Source: Stercorarius parasiticus | Lineage: Eukaryota > Chordata > Aves > Charadriiformes > Stercorariidae | Direction: 5' to 3' | NCBI GenBank assembly: GCA_013396915.1 | Contig: VWZL01002214.1 | Span: 6,343 to 70,342, forward strand | Length of the DNA stretch: 64,000 bases | Part shown: piece by piece, positions 50,658-64,000 of the stretch | Layout: each line of letters starts with the position of its first letter | How positions within the stretch are numbered: position 1 is the first letter of the stretch | Translations under genes and position numbers: made by a program | Notes under the pieces: model-generated | Told to the model about the DNA's origin: nothing | The model's input: the letters and a program-made list of their open reading frames with translations, nothing else | The model's database searches: none

Positions 50658-53600
50658 TCTTCACCTTTCATTTTGGTAGGCTAAGCAGACCATAAATTAG
50701 GTTCTCTGTTCTCCCTATCACCCTAACAGTCTTTCTCTCTACACGTTCCTATTTGAATTCACATTTTTTTTAGCATAAATACACTGTATTTAGATGAAAT
50801 TTAACTATCGACCTGAACTATATTTTGCATTAATACTCTAAGTGTGTACCCGCACAAAGACTACGTTATGCAGCCCTAACACAGCGACATTTCTATTTTC
50901 TAATACCGTAGATCTAGCAACCTAATTCTCTTTTCTGCCAAGGCTAGAAAGTGGATAAGAAAAATTATGATAAAGCAATTTTGTTGGGGTTTACTGACCT
51001 CTATTACATGGAGATATTTCAGCATTGTGGATGCTGGCAGGGTTTACACGGCAATTTATCTGACCAGCTCCCCAGCAGCTGTCCTTACCCACCAATGATC
51101 CAGCTTTGGCCGCACGCTGCCCAAGGCCTGCCTGCTCTTCTGCAAGGAATTCCAAAATTTTGGGTTTCCTCATTTCTCAAATACAGCTACGCTTCAATAT
51201 AACAATATTCTGTGCAAAACAGAATGGCCTGTCTTTAGCGAGTTACTACGTTAATGTAAGTCTCTGATGGGATAGTGATGGGATACAGGCTGCTGACAAA
51301 TTTATATACCAGAACGTCCATGTATATCATCTCAATTTATACAGAAAGGATACCCAATGTTTGAGGAAGTAGTTCTTGTATATTTTGCCAAACCTTTTTT
51401 AAAATATTGAAATTGACAATATTTTTCTCAGTAATGTGAAAATGCCCATGAAAAAGGTTCATTTTTTTTCAACAAGCTCTTTTACGGAATGAATGGTTCC
51501 TTTCCTGCCCCCCCCCCCCCATCTTCTATATTCTGTCATAAATGAAAAGAAATTTAACAAGCAGAGGTAGTTAAACAAATTTAGCACAGATAACTAAAGC
51601 AGATTTTAATACTTTCAGTATTCCTAAAATACCTCTTTGAAAAAATATGTAGCTAAAAGAAAGACGTTAGCGTGTGGTGCAGTTTTCTTAAGCATGACTC
51701 TTCAAGAAGGTATGACTACACATCATCTTTGTTACGACGGATTATGAAGACCCACTGAATTCCGATCGAGAGGGTACATCACTTCATGTCACCTGGCACC
51801 AGCTGTGTACGACACTCCCCAGAAGTCAGACCTCCTGACGCTTTGCATTCACTTTGCAGAATTGCAATAATTTCGGGAAGCTTTATGTTATCTTTATACA
51901 CCTTGTGAATTCTTGTGGGAAGGATTAAAACCACTACACTGTTCAACACCTTAACGTACATAGCGTCAGCCATTTTTTTGGTGCTTCAAAATCCTGTGCA
52001 CCACTGCGGCCATTCCCGTTTTACAATTCTGAACTGTAGAGGAGGAAAGTTTGTTCAACTGATGTAAGATACACGAACCCGTGGCTTATTTCACATCCGT
52101 GAGCAGTCTCACTGTGGAGTTGGGACAGGGAGAATAGAAAGTCTCACAAAACGTCAGAGGTTGGTATGGAGAGATACTGGAAAGAATAAATGACAGTTTC
52201 TTTATAAATGTTGGAGTCACAGATAAGAAAACTGTCCTTCAAATCTTCGCTCATCAATAGCAGTGACAGGACATGCACATTATTGCTAACTGGAATTCCG
52301 GTTATGCAAAGACATTTTAACCTCTTCAAATGTCAAAAACTATGAAGAATCCCACCGAATTCAATGGTCCTCTTCTCTTCTATAAAATTAAGCATAATGC
52401 GGGCCTAGAGCTAACATAATTCAACCACCAAACAGATCAACTTCTCCAGCATGTCCCAAAGTTTACGCCAAGAATTTTTAATCTACAGAATAATCCTTCC
52501 AATACTTTATACTGACTGACACAAGATATTTAAACGAAGTTATTTTTGTAACACAGATTACAACTAAGTGTGTTTTAAACTTGAACTCTTAATACAAATA
52601 CAATTATAAATCAACAAACACGTCTCCAGAGGTTTCACCTTTTATCATGTAATAATGGAACACCTGAAACTTCATAAACGCCAGAATTGTACAAAATTAA
52701 AAATTGTAACTTCTTAACTAGAACTAGGTAAAACTGAGACTAACTAAAACTGGTTAGGAAAAAAAAAAGAGAAAGATCTGGATAAAACTAAGTTACTTAT
52801 GCTTTCACTACAAAATAGAACTTGAAATAATTTACGAATAAAAAAGGAACTGTAACTAATTCTTTGTTACAGAATAGTAAATACTGAGCATTACCGCTTG
52901 TAGCAGAAACAGTTTACAGCCTTTGACTAAATTTCGTCATGCCTCTGCATTTCTGTTAAGCTCATCGAATGTCCTGGGGTACCAAGGAGCAGGCATAAAG
53001 TCATTCAGCACCTAGTCAATGTGTATTGTAAAATAAAAGTGACAATACCTACACCAGATTAAAAACCTGCAGTGGCAGGCAGTGAAGAAGAGCATGATAA
53101 AAAGGATGCACACTCCAAGTTATTTGATTTTCAACAGGAATGAAGTTGGCAGTTATATCAGCAAGGAGATGGAAAGGACACAGCACCGGCAGGAGCATGG
53201 CCACTCCTGTGGCCAATTCGCCCACGGGTGATGGTAACAGCAAGGCAGGGATGGAACTAAGTGGAAACAGTCAAGATGTAGGTACCCGATCACATAGAAG
53301 ACTCAAAAGCTACAGACAAAAAAACACCTACCAGATTTTACAGGCCAGGCCAGTGAAGTGCCTGGAAGAATCTCCTCCTGTCAATTTTCTAAATGCAAGT
53401 TGGTGGTAAGAATATGAAAAAAAACATATCTGTGTTAAATCTTCAAAAATATTACAATTCTAAATGACTACAGATCCTTTTAGCTCCCTTTCTCTGTAAT
53501 CCCTGACTTCTTGTGTTCTTCTAACTGCTGTTTAAATTACGTTTACTATTATTACATCTTGATTTCCCTGTGAAGTTGCTTGGTTCCATTTCTAGATTGG

Positions 53601-55505
53601 ACTTAAAAAAAGGAAATGAAAATACAACTGTTACTGGATTTTGTTTGACTGATCTTGAATGTGTGTTGGCATGGTGCAAGGTTCATTGACTATTCAAACT
53701 TTTTCCTGAAACAGAGAAAATTGGATTTTTTTTTCCCCTTAGGCGAGGAGCTTTATTTATAAATGCTGTTGGGGAAAAAAAAAAATTAACTGATGCTCAG
53801 TGGTTATTGTGTGTGTGCTCACAGGCCTCCTCTTACCAAAAAAAAGCTGCATTAATTAGTTAATCTTGTATAAATGACCTAGCTGCACCATTGCTGTCGT
53901 TGTCTAAATAGGTGTTAATGACAAGGCATTTCAGTATTTTCTTGGGAAATCAATAGTTTCAAAGTAGAAATTGCGATTTTCTGCCAAAATTAATGAATCT
54001 GCCGCTCTAGAGGTCAGGATGTCATTTGTAGTGTACTGTGCAGACTGTGAAAGAAATAATTTCTCGGTGCACTTACTCACATTGAATTGTAGCATTGGTC
54101 CAGTCTGAATATTAACAGATGTATGAGCAAGAGGTTAGAAAGTATAGACTGGAATATAAGGCAACAAATGCCTGAAGTCAGGGAGATAGCTGAACTAAAA
54201 AAAGATGTTATTTAAGTGTTTGTTGTAACAAGAATAATGAAACAAAGTACACGAAGTCCCCAGAGTGGTATTTTCTGTGTGGCTGGCTCCCTAAGAAAGG
54301 TAGAAGAGTTATGAAAGTAGCTCATTTCCCATCTTGTTTCAAATGTTGTCCTCTACCTCCATTTGAAACAACTCCAATAAACCCTCCAGGCCTCTTCTGC
54401 TCCTGGATCTCATTTCCACGGCCTTGGCCAGCACAATAACTCCGGTGTTCCGATATGTGAGAAACTGTCAGCTGCATTATTTACCGGGACGTGGAGCCCA
54501 CGCCGGAGGCTGAGGAAAGCATCTCCTGCTCCAGCCTGTGGCTCCATGTTCTTCAGTTACAACCTGGAATTATCCACGAAGGAAATCCCACTGGTTTCAT
54601 CCTGGAGTTACCTGTTGCGTAATGAGAGAAGACTCAAAATCTAGACTGCATTGCACAAGTGCATGACCATTTTGGGAGGTCTGCATATTAATCTCTATTA
54701 ATTAAAGAAGCTGAAAGAAAAGGCACGTACCTAACTGCAGTGATTTCTGGAGTGAGCGGCTACTTGAACTTGGACTTTAAATACGCTCCTCCATTTTAAA
54801 GTAGTCTTCAAACTTTCCGTAAATAAAAAAGTTTCCCTTGTCCCTAGGCATATTTTTCCAAGGTTTCACAGCTCTAATTATTATGAGCAATATCTTCATG
54901 GTCTCCTGCTACATCACTCAAAAATATAACGAAAAAAAGATCTATTTTGAAAGTTTCTTTGAACTTCATAAGTTGATGATTTCTTATATAACTGCAATAA
55001 AAACCTCTGGGAAAGAACCTATTATGAGTACTGTGTCAGCAATTTTAGCTTATTACAGATGGCTTGCTCCCCTTTCCACGTAACTATTTAATGAATTTAA
55101 ACTAAGGATGGTATAATTTCATAGCCAGTAGCAGCCATGAGCTTTCACTGGGAGGTTTTTAAGCTGAGATTACGGACCAATTTAGGAAAGGAATTTAATG
55201 AAGAAAGTAATTCCTAAATGCAGCCGAGCAGTGTTCCACTACAGTCATTTCAGCGGGAACTCGGCACCAGACCACATCTTCCAGAAGCTGCACCAGGGAT
55301 CCTACAACGCCTTTCAGCGTTACACAGGGCATGGGAGATGTGTTGAAGATGTTGGCCGGTGACATCTCGGCATGGAGGCAGCTGCGACGAGAAGAACCGG
55401 GACAGTGCCAGCAGAGCTGCTCTGTAACACAGCCGTCCTGGCAGGCAAATATTTAATGCTCCACATTTTCCTATTTTCAGGTGGTTGCTAGGAGTTTCAA
55501 TCTGT
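50658..55505. other. Intergenic DNA, no gene seen
   Basis: AT-rich desert with C13 at 51508-51520 and A11 at 53775-53785. The stretch 53840-54080 has the motif-dense texture (CATTAATTAGTTAAT, AAATTAATGAAT) of candidate conserved noncoding DNA. No ORF of interest was found. Confidence 0.5.
51508..51520. repeat. C13 homopolymer
   Basis: Thirteen consecutive C residues within AT-rich DNA; the length should be treated with caution because such runs are error-prone in sequencing. Confidence 0.8.
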
Positions 55506-55555
55506 TAATGGTGAAGCTCCAGGCTCACCATTACCAGATCACCTCCAGATCACCT
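55506..55555. repeat. Inverted repeat joined to an 11-base tandem duplication
   Basis: TAATGGTGA (55506-55514) and TCACCATTA (55525-55533) are exact reverse complements with a 10-base loop. They are followed at once by CCAGATCACCT twice in tandem (55534-55544 and 55545-55555). Confidence 0.65.
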
Positions 55556-58500
55556 CATTCAAGCGCACCGGTTATTAGATCTCAACAACTGGGTGCTTCC
55601 TTATTTTGTTAGTTTTTAATTTCTTACCCGTTTCCCAGCCAATTATCTTTACACTTTAAAGCAGTTACTGTAGGAAGTATTCTCTGTCCTCCCTTCACTC
55701 TGCTATTGAAGCAACTGTGACTGCTCCTCGTTAGAACAGCAGTTATCAATAAAACTATTTATATCCTTATGGTGTGCCCATCCGCTGGTCAAAGTTTAAT
55801 TGTACTAAGAACTGTAAATAAGATAAAAATAAAACAAAGCAGCTCTCTATCTGTCTCTCTCCATCCACCTCCCTCCAAAAGAATCACAAACCGTTTCCCA
55901 CAGAAATCTTATTTCTAGGATAATAAAAAAAAAAAAAGCTCATGAAAGAAACACAAAGTGAGGGTAGAATAAGAGTGCAAAAATACTGTATCAACATAAT
56001 TCTTTCCTCACATTACAATACCATCACAGGCTTTAGAATCTGTAAGAGGAGAATAAGGTCATTTTGCAATGTGAATTGCAACCCTCTGCCTTTCAAAACA
56101 ATTTTGATAACCAACAATAGCACAAAAGACAAAGTTTTGAAGGCTTAATGTAACTTTTTAGATTCTCCTTTCCCAGCATGACTTTTGTATTATACTTTTT
56201 CTGTACAGAAGTTTCGTACCAATTGTTGAAGATTTAGTATTTAGTGTAAAGCATAAATTTATTGTTGGCTAAAAATATCAGGAAATTGCATGCCTAGGGT
56301 GACCTTCTGCTTTTATGAATTTCATTTTTGTTTTTTACAGTTTTGACATTTGTGGACCTGAAGGATTAAACCAGAAGTTCCAGTCAGGAAGATTTTGGTT
56401 CACACCCTACACTGACATTACGTACACCAGAACAATGATCCTTTTGCTTTTGCAAAGTCATTAAAACCAAATTCACCCACCATCCACTAACTCATCCTCT
56501 TCCCATCGCAGCCACATATGGAGCATCACTGTTGGTACATACGACAGATATGACACAGGGAGCATCACTGGTGGCACTTACCATCTCCAATACCAGAAAG
56601 CAATTTAAAGGTGTGTTCTCTGACCTGGGGAATGAGAGAAATGGATTTAATTGAGTGTGACGTTTTTCACTTGACAAGTTATGTAGGAAAAAAATCCCTG
56701 AGCACTGCTGAACTGGACTGGCTCTGCAGAGCTGTGGGAGACTGTGCAAAATGTCTGTGTATTCCAGGTTTCTAGACATTCCGGTGATCAAGGAGGGATT
56801 CTGGAGAAGACAGAGGAACAGGTCACGCCAGATTCAAACACCAATGGATCTAAGTCAGAAAAGAGATGAAAGCAGAGTACTCAATACACACCAGTTGCTT
56901 GCTTCTCTGTGCAACACAGCTGCTTTCCTAGGCATAATGGTTTTCTTGAATATGTTGTACTCCCAATATCAAGAGGAAAAAATTATTTGTATTAGTCATA
57001 GGTAGCCAAATGCCATCTGTTACCCAGCCTGAAAGTGAACATCCACCACAAACTCTCTCATGTCTTACAGTTTGCCTTCTGGAGGAGGTACCACTGGGGT
57101 AAAGACGTGATACAGAAATTGTTGAGAGTTTTGTCACCCCCTACTGGTAAACTCTAGTTGTTCTCCAAATTACAGATGCCCTTGTTAATGTTTTAATTAC
57201 ATTGTGCAATTTTCTTTCGCATTTTATTGGGAAATCACAGTGCATTCCAAAAAAAAGAAACCAAAATATTGTGGGTTTCCAGCAAAAAATGAAAACTCAT
57301 TGTCAAAGGGAAGAATTGCCCGATATCTACTTTCCCTGTGAAGCTGATTTCATCAGCTTAGATTTATGCAAGGTATATCTAAATTATAGGTCTGCAGAAT
57401 TTGGCCGCTACCCCAAAAATTATCGTGACTATGGTGAATCACAATGTGGCAAAGAAATAAAGTTACATTTTACTGTCTGGTATCTTCCAAATGCCCCCAC
57501 ACACCGCTAATTATCCAATACCAACCACATGAGTGCATATTTGACATCACCTTAATTCTAGTACTTATTTCAACATTGTCCTTTGCAACCTAAGTGCTAG
57601 AACCTTGCCTTCAAGTAAAGTGAGGTTAAGTTATCAACACATAATTCAAGAAGGACGCCTACGATGCCCATAAAGGTAACTATTTCATTTCTAGACTAAG
57701 CTATGCAACAGCATCAGAACAAAACGGCCAAATGCCAGTGTTTTTGCAAACAGATAACTAAAAGCAAACAAATAAATCCATAAACATTAACATTTTAATT
57801 ACTTACATTTTAAACACCGTGATAACAACTAGATAAAAAGCACAAGAGAGATTTCTTCAGCATCAGTATTATTAGCTGCAAATATTGCTGTACTAAGTCA
57901 ACAAGCCAAGTTTTTTATTGGTAAATACGTAATTAAAATAGAAAACATCACAATCACCTAGGAAAACCTCAACTGATTTGAAACAGAAAATCTTATTTTG
58001 AATCAGCACTCCAGAACCCAAGTGGAAGCCCATACCACTAACAACTCAAGAACCTGGTTTGTCTATTTTTTATTACTCCATAGTCCTCCCACAGTGGAAA
58101 AATAGATTAATTTGAACTAAAAGAGTGCATTCTGATTTGCATAATAGTAGCCCTGAAAAAAAGCACCTTAGGACTATCAGGTATAGGATGAAACAGAAAA
58201 TTAAACTAAAATTTAAATTTTTTGGCAGTTTTTCAGCATTTTTGTGACCTATTTTTCTGAAGGTAGCGTAACTGTCTAGTAATCCCTAAACTAGAATTGA
58301 AAGAAACTCAGGGTTTAAAATGAACAATTCCTTTTGGGAGAACTGACTCTCCAATAGCAGCTAAGTCTCTATGACACTTCTCACAGTTAACTCGCACATC
58401 ACTGTAACTTAATCCAGTTTCTACATTGACGGCAGCATTTAGTGGTAGACTCCTTACTAGGAAGATACTCTCAGGTCCGTCTTCTTCGTGATGGTATCAT

Positions 58501-60539
58501 TTACACCCTTGGTTCATGGGTACCCCAGAACTTTAAAACCAACAAATCTCATTTAGGGGTTTCTACTAAAATGAGTGTATTACTTGGTAAACACAAGCTA
58601 AGGCCCATAGAGTCGTACAAGAAAGTTAAAGAGGGAAAAATAAAGGTATGCAAAGTTTCTTTATAAATGGCTTCTACCATTCAAACTATTTTTATAGTGT
58701 TCTTAAAGCACCTATTTAGATATAATCCCTTCTTGCATTACACTACAATATGACATAATTGCATTTATTATACATCAGTGATAAAATTCACACACATATC
58801 AGGATATGAGATAAAGAGATAAATTGCCTTATTTATTCAATGCTTAGTGCAATAATGAGCATTGAAAAAGATCATACGGAAAGATGTTTCAGTAACTATC
58901 TATCATTTTTCCAGAAATATGCCTGTGTTGAAAATTGGGATGATACGATGCTTAACCTGTATCTGCATCATCGGAGCCATTAATCTTCTCCAAGCAAAGT
59001 GGCAGTTGAGTACCCAGTTATACGTTGCTTTCTTAATATTAAGAATTTAGCTGCAAACATGATTTCTGTATCTATTCCTTGCCAGCCTGGGCAGAACTGC
59101 CTCTCCACGACCTCTGCTGGGATATCTCTTTGCCATATCTCTCCCCACTGTCATATTCTGCAGTTATTTCTCCCCTTGCATCTGATTCTGCTCCTCTACC
59201 TTCCTTTCCTGAGATCACTTCTGGCTTTCTCCAGTGCTCAACCATGAGGATGCTGCATGACCAGGTCCCCTGCCACGGCCACCTCCCTGCTCACGGTGAA
59301 ACCAGAGCTGTGCACGGAAAAGGGATGCTCCAGCATGACCATTATAATGAAAACAAGTGGGCTGAATGAAAAAGAATCATGCTGAAAAAGAATCTAGGAA
59401 TATCATCCATGCACAAAGACTCATGAAAATACATGAAGGATTTCCCTTGATATACATTCAGACACAGATTGTGTTTACCTCTCTAGGACGTGAAGCTGAT
59501 TATTCATCATCAGTATCTCATCAGTAACAGAAGTTTCAGTTTCCACCCGCACGCAATGAAAATGATATTATGATCGCATCAGCATACTTTATTGTTATTG
59601 TTACATCAAATCATCCTCCCTAGGTACATGTAAACACTTTTTTTTTTCCCCTTCCACCGAAATAGCTCACTGGGTGGCCTCTTTATAAAATAATGAAGAA
59701 TAAAGGTGTTCACATAGATTTGTGTCAAAAACTATTCATCCATCCAAGGAATAGAATGAAACAGCATTTTCGTACACCTGTAATAAAATCTGCATGACTG
59801 TTTTGATAGCACAAAGTCCCTAATCAAGTAAAAGGGAGTTAGCATCATTAAATAGAAACATCCCGAGAGGCAGTGACAGAACATATTCACCCTCTGTTCA
59901 ACCCTCACAGATACATAGAAACATAATTTTACACAATATAAAACTGCAGTTCAGAGTGTCCAATACTAAACTTAAAAAGATCTACAAGACAGAGAAGCAC
60001 CTTCAAACCTATGACAAAAATCAATACATTTATGGAATTTAACACCATGAGCGAGTCCTTGCCATACTTATGACAATGGGAGGTTCATAAGGAAAATTGC
60101 AGCTACATACACTTGTGAAGGACCCAGCCCAAACCATTCCTTTACACTGACCCAGGATCTCCAAGACCTAGACGAGCCTTGAGTAAGAGTAACAAAGTTG
60201 TTGTGATGATGCAAGTCTATAAACAAGGGAGGGTTTTACGAGAAAGGATTCTGAGCATTAAGTAGCATTAAAAAATGCTTTTGAGAAGCTCATTAAGGAA
60301 TTGAAATTCACAAATCTCTTGAGTCCACTGATAACAGAAATTCAGACAGGTACTACTGTCCCACAGAGCACACTTGCCGCTTTTGATAACCCTCAAAGCA
60401 GAGACTCCAACCACTCCCTATCCTGAACTGTCTCACCAATTAACATAATTGAGCTTAAATTTCAAGACACTGTTCTGAATTAAATTAGCTTTGCTGTTGT
60501 ATCTACCTTCAGGGATGTTTCTCCAGCTCTGACAATCTC
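55556..60539. other. Intergenic DNA, no gene seen
   Basis: AT-rich desert. A short direct repeat (GGAGCATCACTG[G/T]TGG[C/T]AC at 56520-56538 and 56559-56577) is present. The ORFs (up to 102 codons at 57202-57510) look random and no repeat family was recognised. Confidence 0.5.
56520..56577. repeat. 19-base direct repeat, 39-base period
   Basis: GGAGCATCACTGTTGGTAC and GGAGCATCACTGGTGGCAC differ at two of 19 positions. They are an old local duplication. Confidence 0.7.
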
Positions 60540-60752
60540 CAGTGAAGCAGCATCTTTAACCGCTGTCTCTAAACCGTTTCTGTCTTTCACTACCCTGGGT
60601 TAGAAGCCTTTCTTCCTAATGTTTAGTAAAAATATATTTTTCTTGAAAATTATTCACCCTAATGTATCATCGCCTATTTTTATCATTGTCTATTTTTGTA
60701 AAAGTCCTTCATATATCTGACAGCTGTCCTGCAACTTTCCCAAGACGTGACA
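60540..60752 (-). mobile_element. Possible ancient CR1/L3-like LINE relic
   Basis: By eye the plus strand follows the order of a reverse-complemented CR1/L3 ORF2 end: 'agaagcctttcttcctaatgtttagtaaaaat' (compare the 'ttcttcctaatgtccagcctaaa' block of CR1), then 'ttgaaaattattcaccctaatgtatcatcgcc', then 'ttttgtaaaagtccttcatatatctgacagctgtcct'. Divergence is high and no terminal repeat is visible. It could be coincidence; a profile search is needed. Confidence 0.4.
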
Positions 60753-63700
60753 GTCCTTGGAATGTGCATTCAACACGAGACACCTTCTGCCAACTCATAC
60801 CCATGCACTGTTCCTGTCTGTGCATGTACATGCACGAATTCACATGCATGCACACAGCCTAGAGACTAAAAATGAAAGAAATCTTGTTTTATGAAGCATA
60901 TATTTGTGTTCAGACTGAGAACAATATTTTCACTGTTGAAATTCCAGGTAACTTGAAGAGTTCAAATATAAACAGGAGTAACGATACAATCCATGAGACC
61001 GGCAAAGCAAAACTCGTGAAATGCTCAATGCTGTCACTTAGAAGCTGCTTCCACAAAACACACAAAAGCATTCCTGAGAAAAGCTTTCTAGTTGGACAGG
61101 AACATCAACTAAATGATGACCTACTGTAAATTTTTTTTTTCCCATAACATCTGTGATTTTTTTAATTACAGGTTTATATCCAAATACAAATTCATTATGC
61201 TAGCTGTCATTCTAATAATAAAAGCAAATAAATAAAGGTGGATTTTTTAGACCCTAATACCTAAACTGTAGACTTGAGATGTTATCCATCTATCAAGTAA
61301 TAAAAACTTTTCCCATCTACAGCTATTTAGATTTCCTGGGCATGACAGTTATTAATATTTGAGTACAGCTGCAAGAAACAAAATGAGGAGTTTGCTTTGA
61401 TTGACAGAAAGGACTTTTCACTGCCCGTGTATCTATGACAATGCATCGCCCAATGCCATAAATAAAATCCATTCCATGTTAAAACAGAATTAAGTCTTCA
61501 GTCCAATTTTTAACTTGCTAAACCCATTTATTTCAATCTTTGTTTCCTTACTTATTAAGTTTCTAGTCCATGAAGTCCATTATGTCCTACCTTGTGATTA
61601 CTCTTAGTTTCCTTAATAGCTCTTCAGCTTTTTAAAACCCAAAATAAATTACATGTATCACTTCTCAGTTTTCTGTTATTTTGCTGACACGCCGGAGGAA
61701 AGAACATTTTCCTTTTGGGAGTGGTGCAAATTTGTCCCTACAGTATCACACTCATTATAACTTCTATAGTTATTTTTCAGCTAATTTACTAACTACTGAA
61801 TTAAGGGCCCTGGTTTATAACTCCTAAGCTCATCTCTAGCATGTGTTTTAAAGACAGAGAAAATATAGTTTTCCCTCTGGTTGTCCAGATTTTAACAATA
61901 AGGTAGTTCAGGAAACTAATTCTTCCGTTTCTGGAGAAATCTTGGGAAACAGTTGCCCCCATTTCAGGGAATATATATTAATACTGCCGCCAGTTGTCTT
62001 TTGGATTTTTTATCTACTGTATCCCTTGGTGTGCCAACAGCACAGGCAGCAGGGCTGTATTCCTAGGAAGAAATGTGATTATTACAAAATGATGCAGAAC
62101 AGATTATCTGCATCTTTAATCAATGGTTTAAATGTTAAACAATGCATATCGAGCATTGAAACATGGTGTTTACTGCTTTATCCCTTGTGGAGTATAATTA
62201 TATTTTATATACATGAAAGCAATTTCATTTGTTTATATCAAGAGATACACTTGTGTAATACTCAAAATAATAATAACATGCATAATGATCCGACAGGATT
62301 TACAGGTTTTTAACAACTCCGTATTAAATACCACATCCTTTAATTATTTTAGTAGACTATCTCCATTCAGTATTAAAAAAGAAAATCAGGAGTGAGCTCA
62401 CGCAGAAGTGAGATGCAGTTTAATTAAACCCCACGTCACTCCAGTCTTCCTCTGGAGCGTACCTGTTCACTTCAGTGGGGTTAAATAAATCGAATATGTA
62501 ATAACTGAAGTATACCTCTCTCCCAACCTCTAAGCACAGGATTTAAACTCATCCTGACCTAAGAGTGCATGTTTACAGGGAGAACTGAGTGTGCACACTT
62601 GCCTCTGCACAGAAACCTGCCACGTTTCATTGCCTTCATGGTTATTTTATATAAGTGTTACCCTTTGTAAGGCTTGAGGACATGTGGGACAAGGAAATCA
62701 AATACCAGGGAGATCCACCTTTCACTCCAGTCCTCCTGGAAGTCCACCGAGGTTCTGAGCCTCTGATCTTCTGCAGGAAAGAAGCAAAACGAGGAACAAA
62801 ACTCATGGTGGCTGTAGTGGAATAAGACCACATTTGCTATTTTTTTAACTTCTTCCTATAGATTTTGTTATTAAAGTATACGTAGAGAATGACAATGTCC
62901 CATGTTCATATAAATGTCAAAAAAGAATACACCGCTGACCTCCACAGCTGCTACAGGGTGGTCACTGCTTCCCCCCTCCCCATCGCTGGAGCCAGACACA
63001 GAAAACCAAAGAATAAAAATAGCTACTATCTTTGTAGAGTTTTGATAACAGAGTTCTATAATGACTAAGTGATCAGTTTTGACATGCAATGCAAATCTGA
63101 AGTTAAAAATATCATTTTCCTGCAAAGTTAATTATGAATCATTAGAAAGACTGAAATAAAATCTCCTACCACTTTCCTTTTAGCTTTTCTGGGCAAATAC
63201 GGAAAATGTAGATCACTTTAAGGAACTGTTACAATGTAGCAGACACTCGGTGACTTTGGGGCTTTTTTAAACTGGTCTAGTGTCTCTAAATCATATGATT
63301 TTGTTGTTGCATCTGGAAGTACTACAAGCTAACAGACATAAATTACCTTAGTGGCTGCAAATATCTTCTGCTGAAGTGTACTAAAACTAACAGGTACAGG
63401 AACAGACACATATTTCATAAGCGTGATGAAAATTTAATACTTACATTAAAAACGCAATAATCATTTACAACAAACCAAAACAGGAACAGCAAAGTAAAGT
63501 ATTTCTCCCCAGAAAGCAGCCCTTGGTAAACTTATATTCAACTGCTTTCTAAGCTACAGCATTCCTGGGGCTGCAGCAGGAAATTATCAGTATTGCTGAA
63601 GCTACTGAAAATTCCTTTTGTTTTGTTTTGGTTTGGTTTTTTTTCCACATATTCTGAAATTCAAAAAGAGGTATTGCTTTCTTCCTCTTTCTTTCTTTCA

Positions 63701-64000
63701 ATTCACTCAAGAAAGAACGGTGTTTCAACAGCACCAGAGGTTGGTTTGTTGGTGGATTTTTTTAAAGAAAAGCACAAGAAGGCAGAAATAGCAAAGTATA
63801 CTTCCCTCTATTTTCTTAGCTCCGTACCTCAGCTCAGACCTCTGAGGAATCTTTTTCTGCCCTCAACCTTACCCCCTAATGCTTGAACACTTAAGTTAAA
63901 TTTTGCTGTGGATGGAGAAGAGGGAACTGAGAGAAAGACCAAGCGGAAGAAAGAAGGGAAAAGAAAAGTCAAAGGGATTTAAAATTCCAGGAACACCCTA
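60753..64000. other. Intergenic DNA, no gene seen
   Basis: AT-rich desert up to the window edge. ORFs reach 123 codons (61942-62313), with no recognisable domain. Short T- and A-runs are present. Nothing indicates the start of a neighbouring gene. Confidence 0.5.

Noticed and set aside
58208..58221. AAATTTAAATTT palindrome
   Set aside because: Low-complexity AT palindromes of this size are expected in AT-rich DNA.
1..64000. Bacterial or phage features, CRISPR arrays, tRNA or rRNA genes, LTR retroviruses
   Set aside because: No ribosome-binding/ORF arrangement, spaced identical repeats, cloverleaf or LTR-type ends were seen; all recognisable signals are vertebrate.

Overview
The window looks like avian nuclear DNA, although a crocodilian or turtle cannot be fully excluded. 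It has spliced vertebrate-type exons with GT/AG introns, 5'-truncated CR1 LINE copies with the layout typical of birds, very few repeats overall, and no sign of bacterial operons, phage, tRNAs or CRISPR arrays. No ORF outside the first 4.2 kb resembles a protein family I recognise.

Region 1 (1-4800) is the 3' end of a plus-strand gene. Three coding exons (466-515, 2640-2810, 4087-4149) join in frame and encode the last 93 or so residues of a glycoside hydrolase family 31 alpha-glucosidase of the sucrase-isomaltase / maltase-glucoamylase type. A 3' UTR of about 640 bases with an ATTAAA signal follows. Which paralogue this is cannot be settled from the tail alone. The long gene-free flank fits SI, whose 3' side faces a gene desert in mammals. 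The tail sequence, however, resembles the N-terminal (maltase/isomaltase) unit of mammalian enzymes more than their C-terminal unit, and it ends there with a stop codon.

Region 2 (4.8-19 kb) is intergenic DNA with relatively high GC and CpG. It contains a TA-rich microsatellite patch (6.1-6.3 kb), a CpG-dense stretch of about 1 kb (10.37-11.33 kb) with no recognisable gene, a CR1 copy (15551-16020), several short GC-rich patches and a G-quadruplex-like G-run (18399-18418).

Region 3 (19-64 kb) is mostly AT-rich gene desert. It holds two further CR1 3' ends (32261-32656, 47153-47278), an internal CR1 reverse-transcriptase fragment (50390-50657), a possible older CR1/L3-like relic near 60.6 kb, scattered microsatellites and homopolymers, and several inverted repeats. 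The strongest of these is a 93-base foldback at 24088-24180 that resembles a microRNA precursor or a small foldback element. All recognised CR1 sequence lies on the minus strand.

I found no convincing new gene system. The observations most worth following up are the 24.1-kb foldback, the N-unit-like C-terminus of the GH31 gene, the orphan CpG-dense block and the double-strand ORF at 19.1-19.6 kb.
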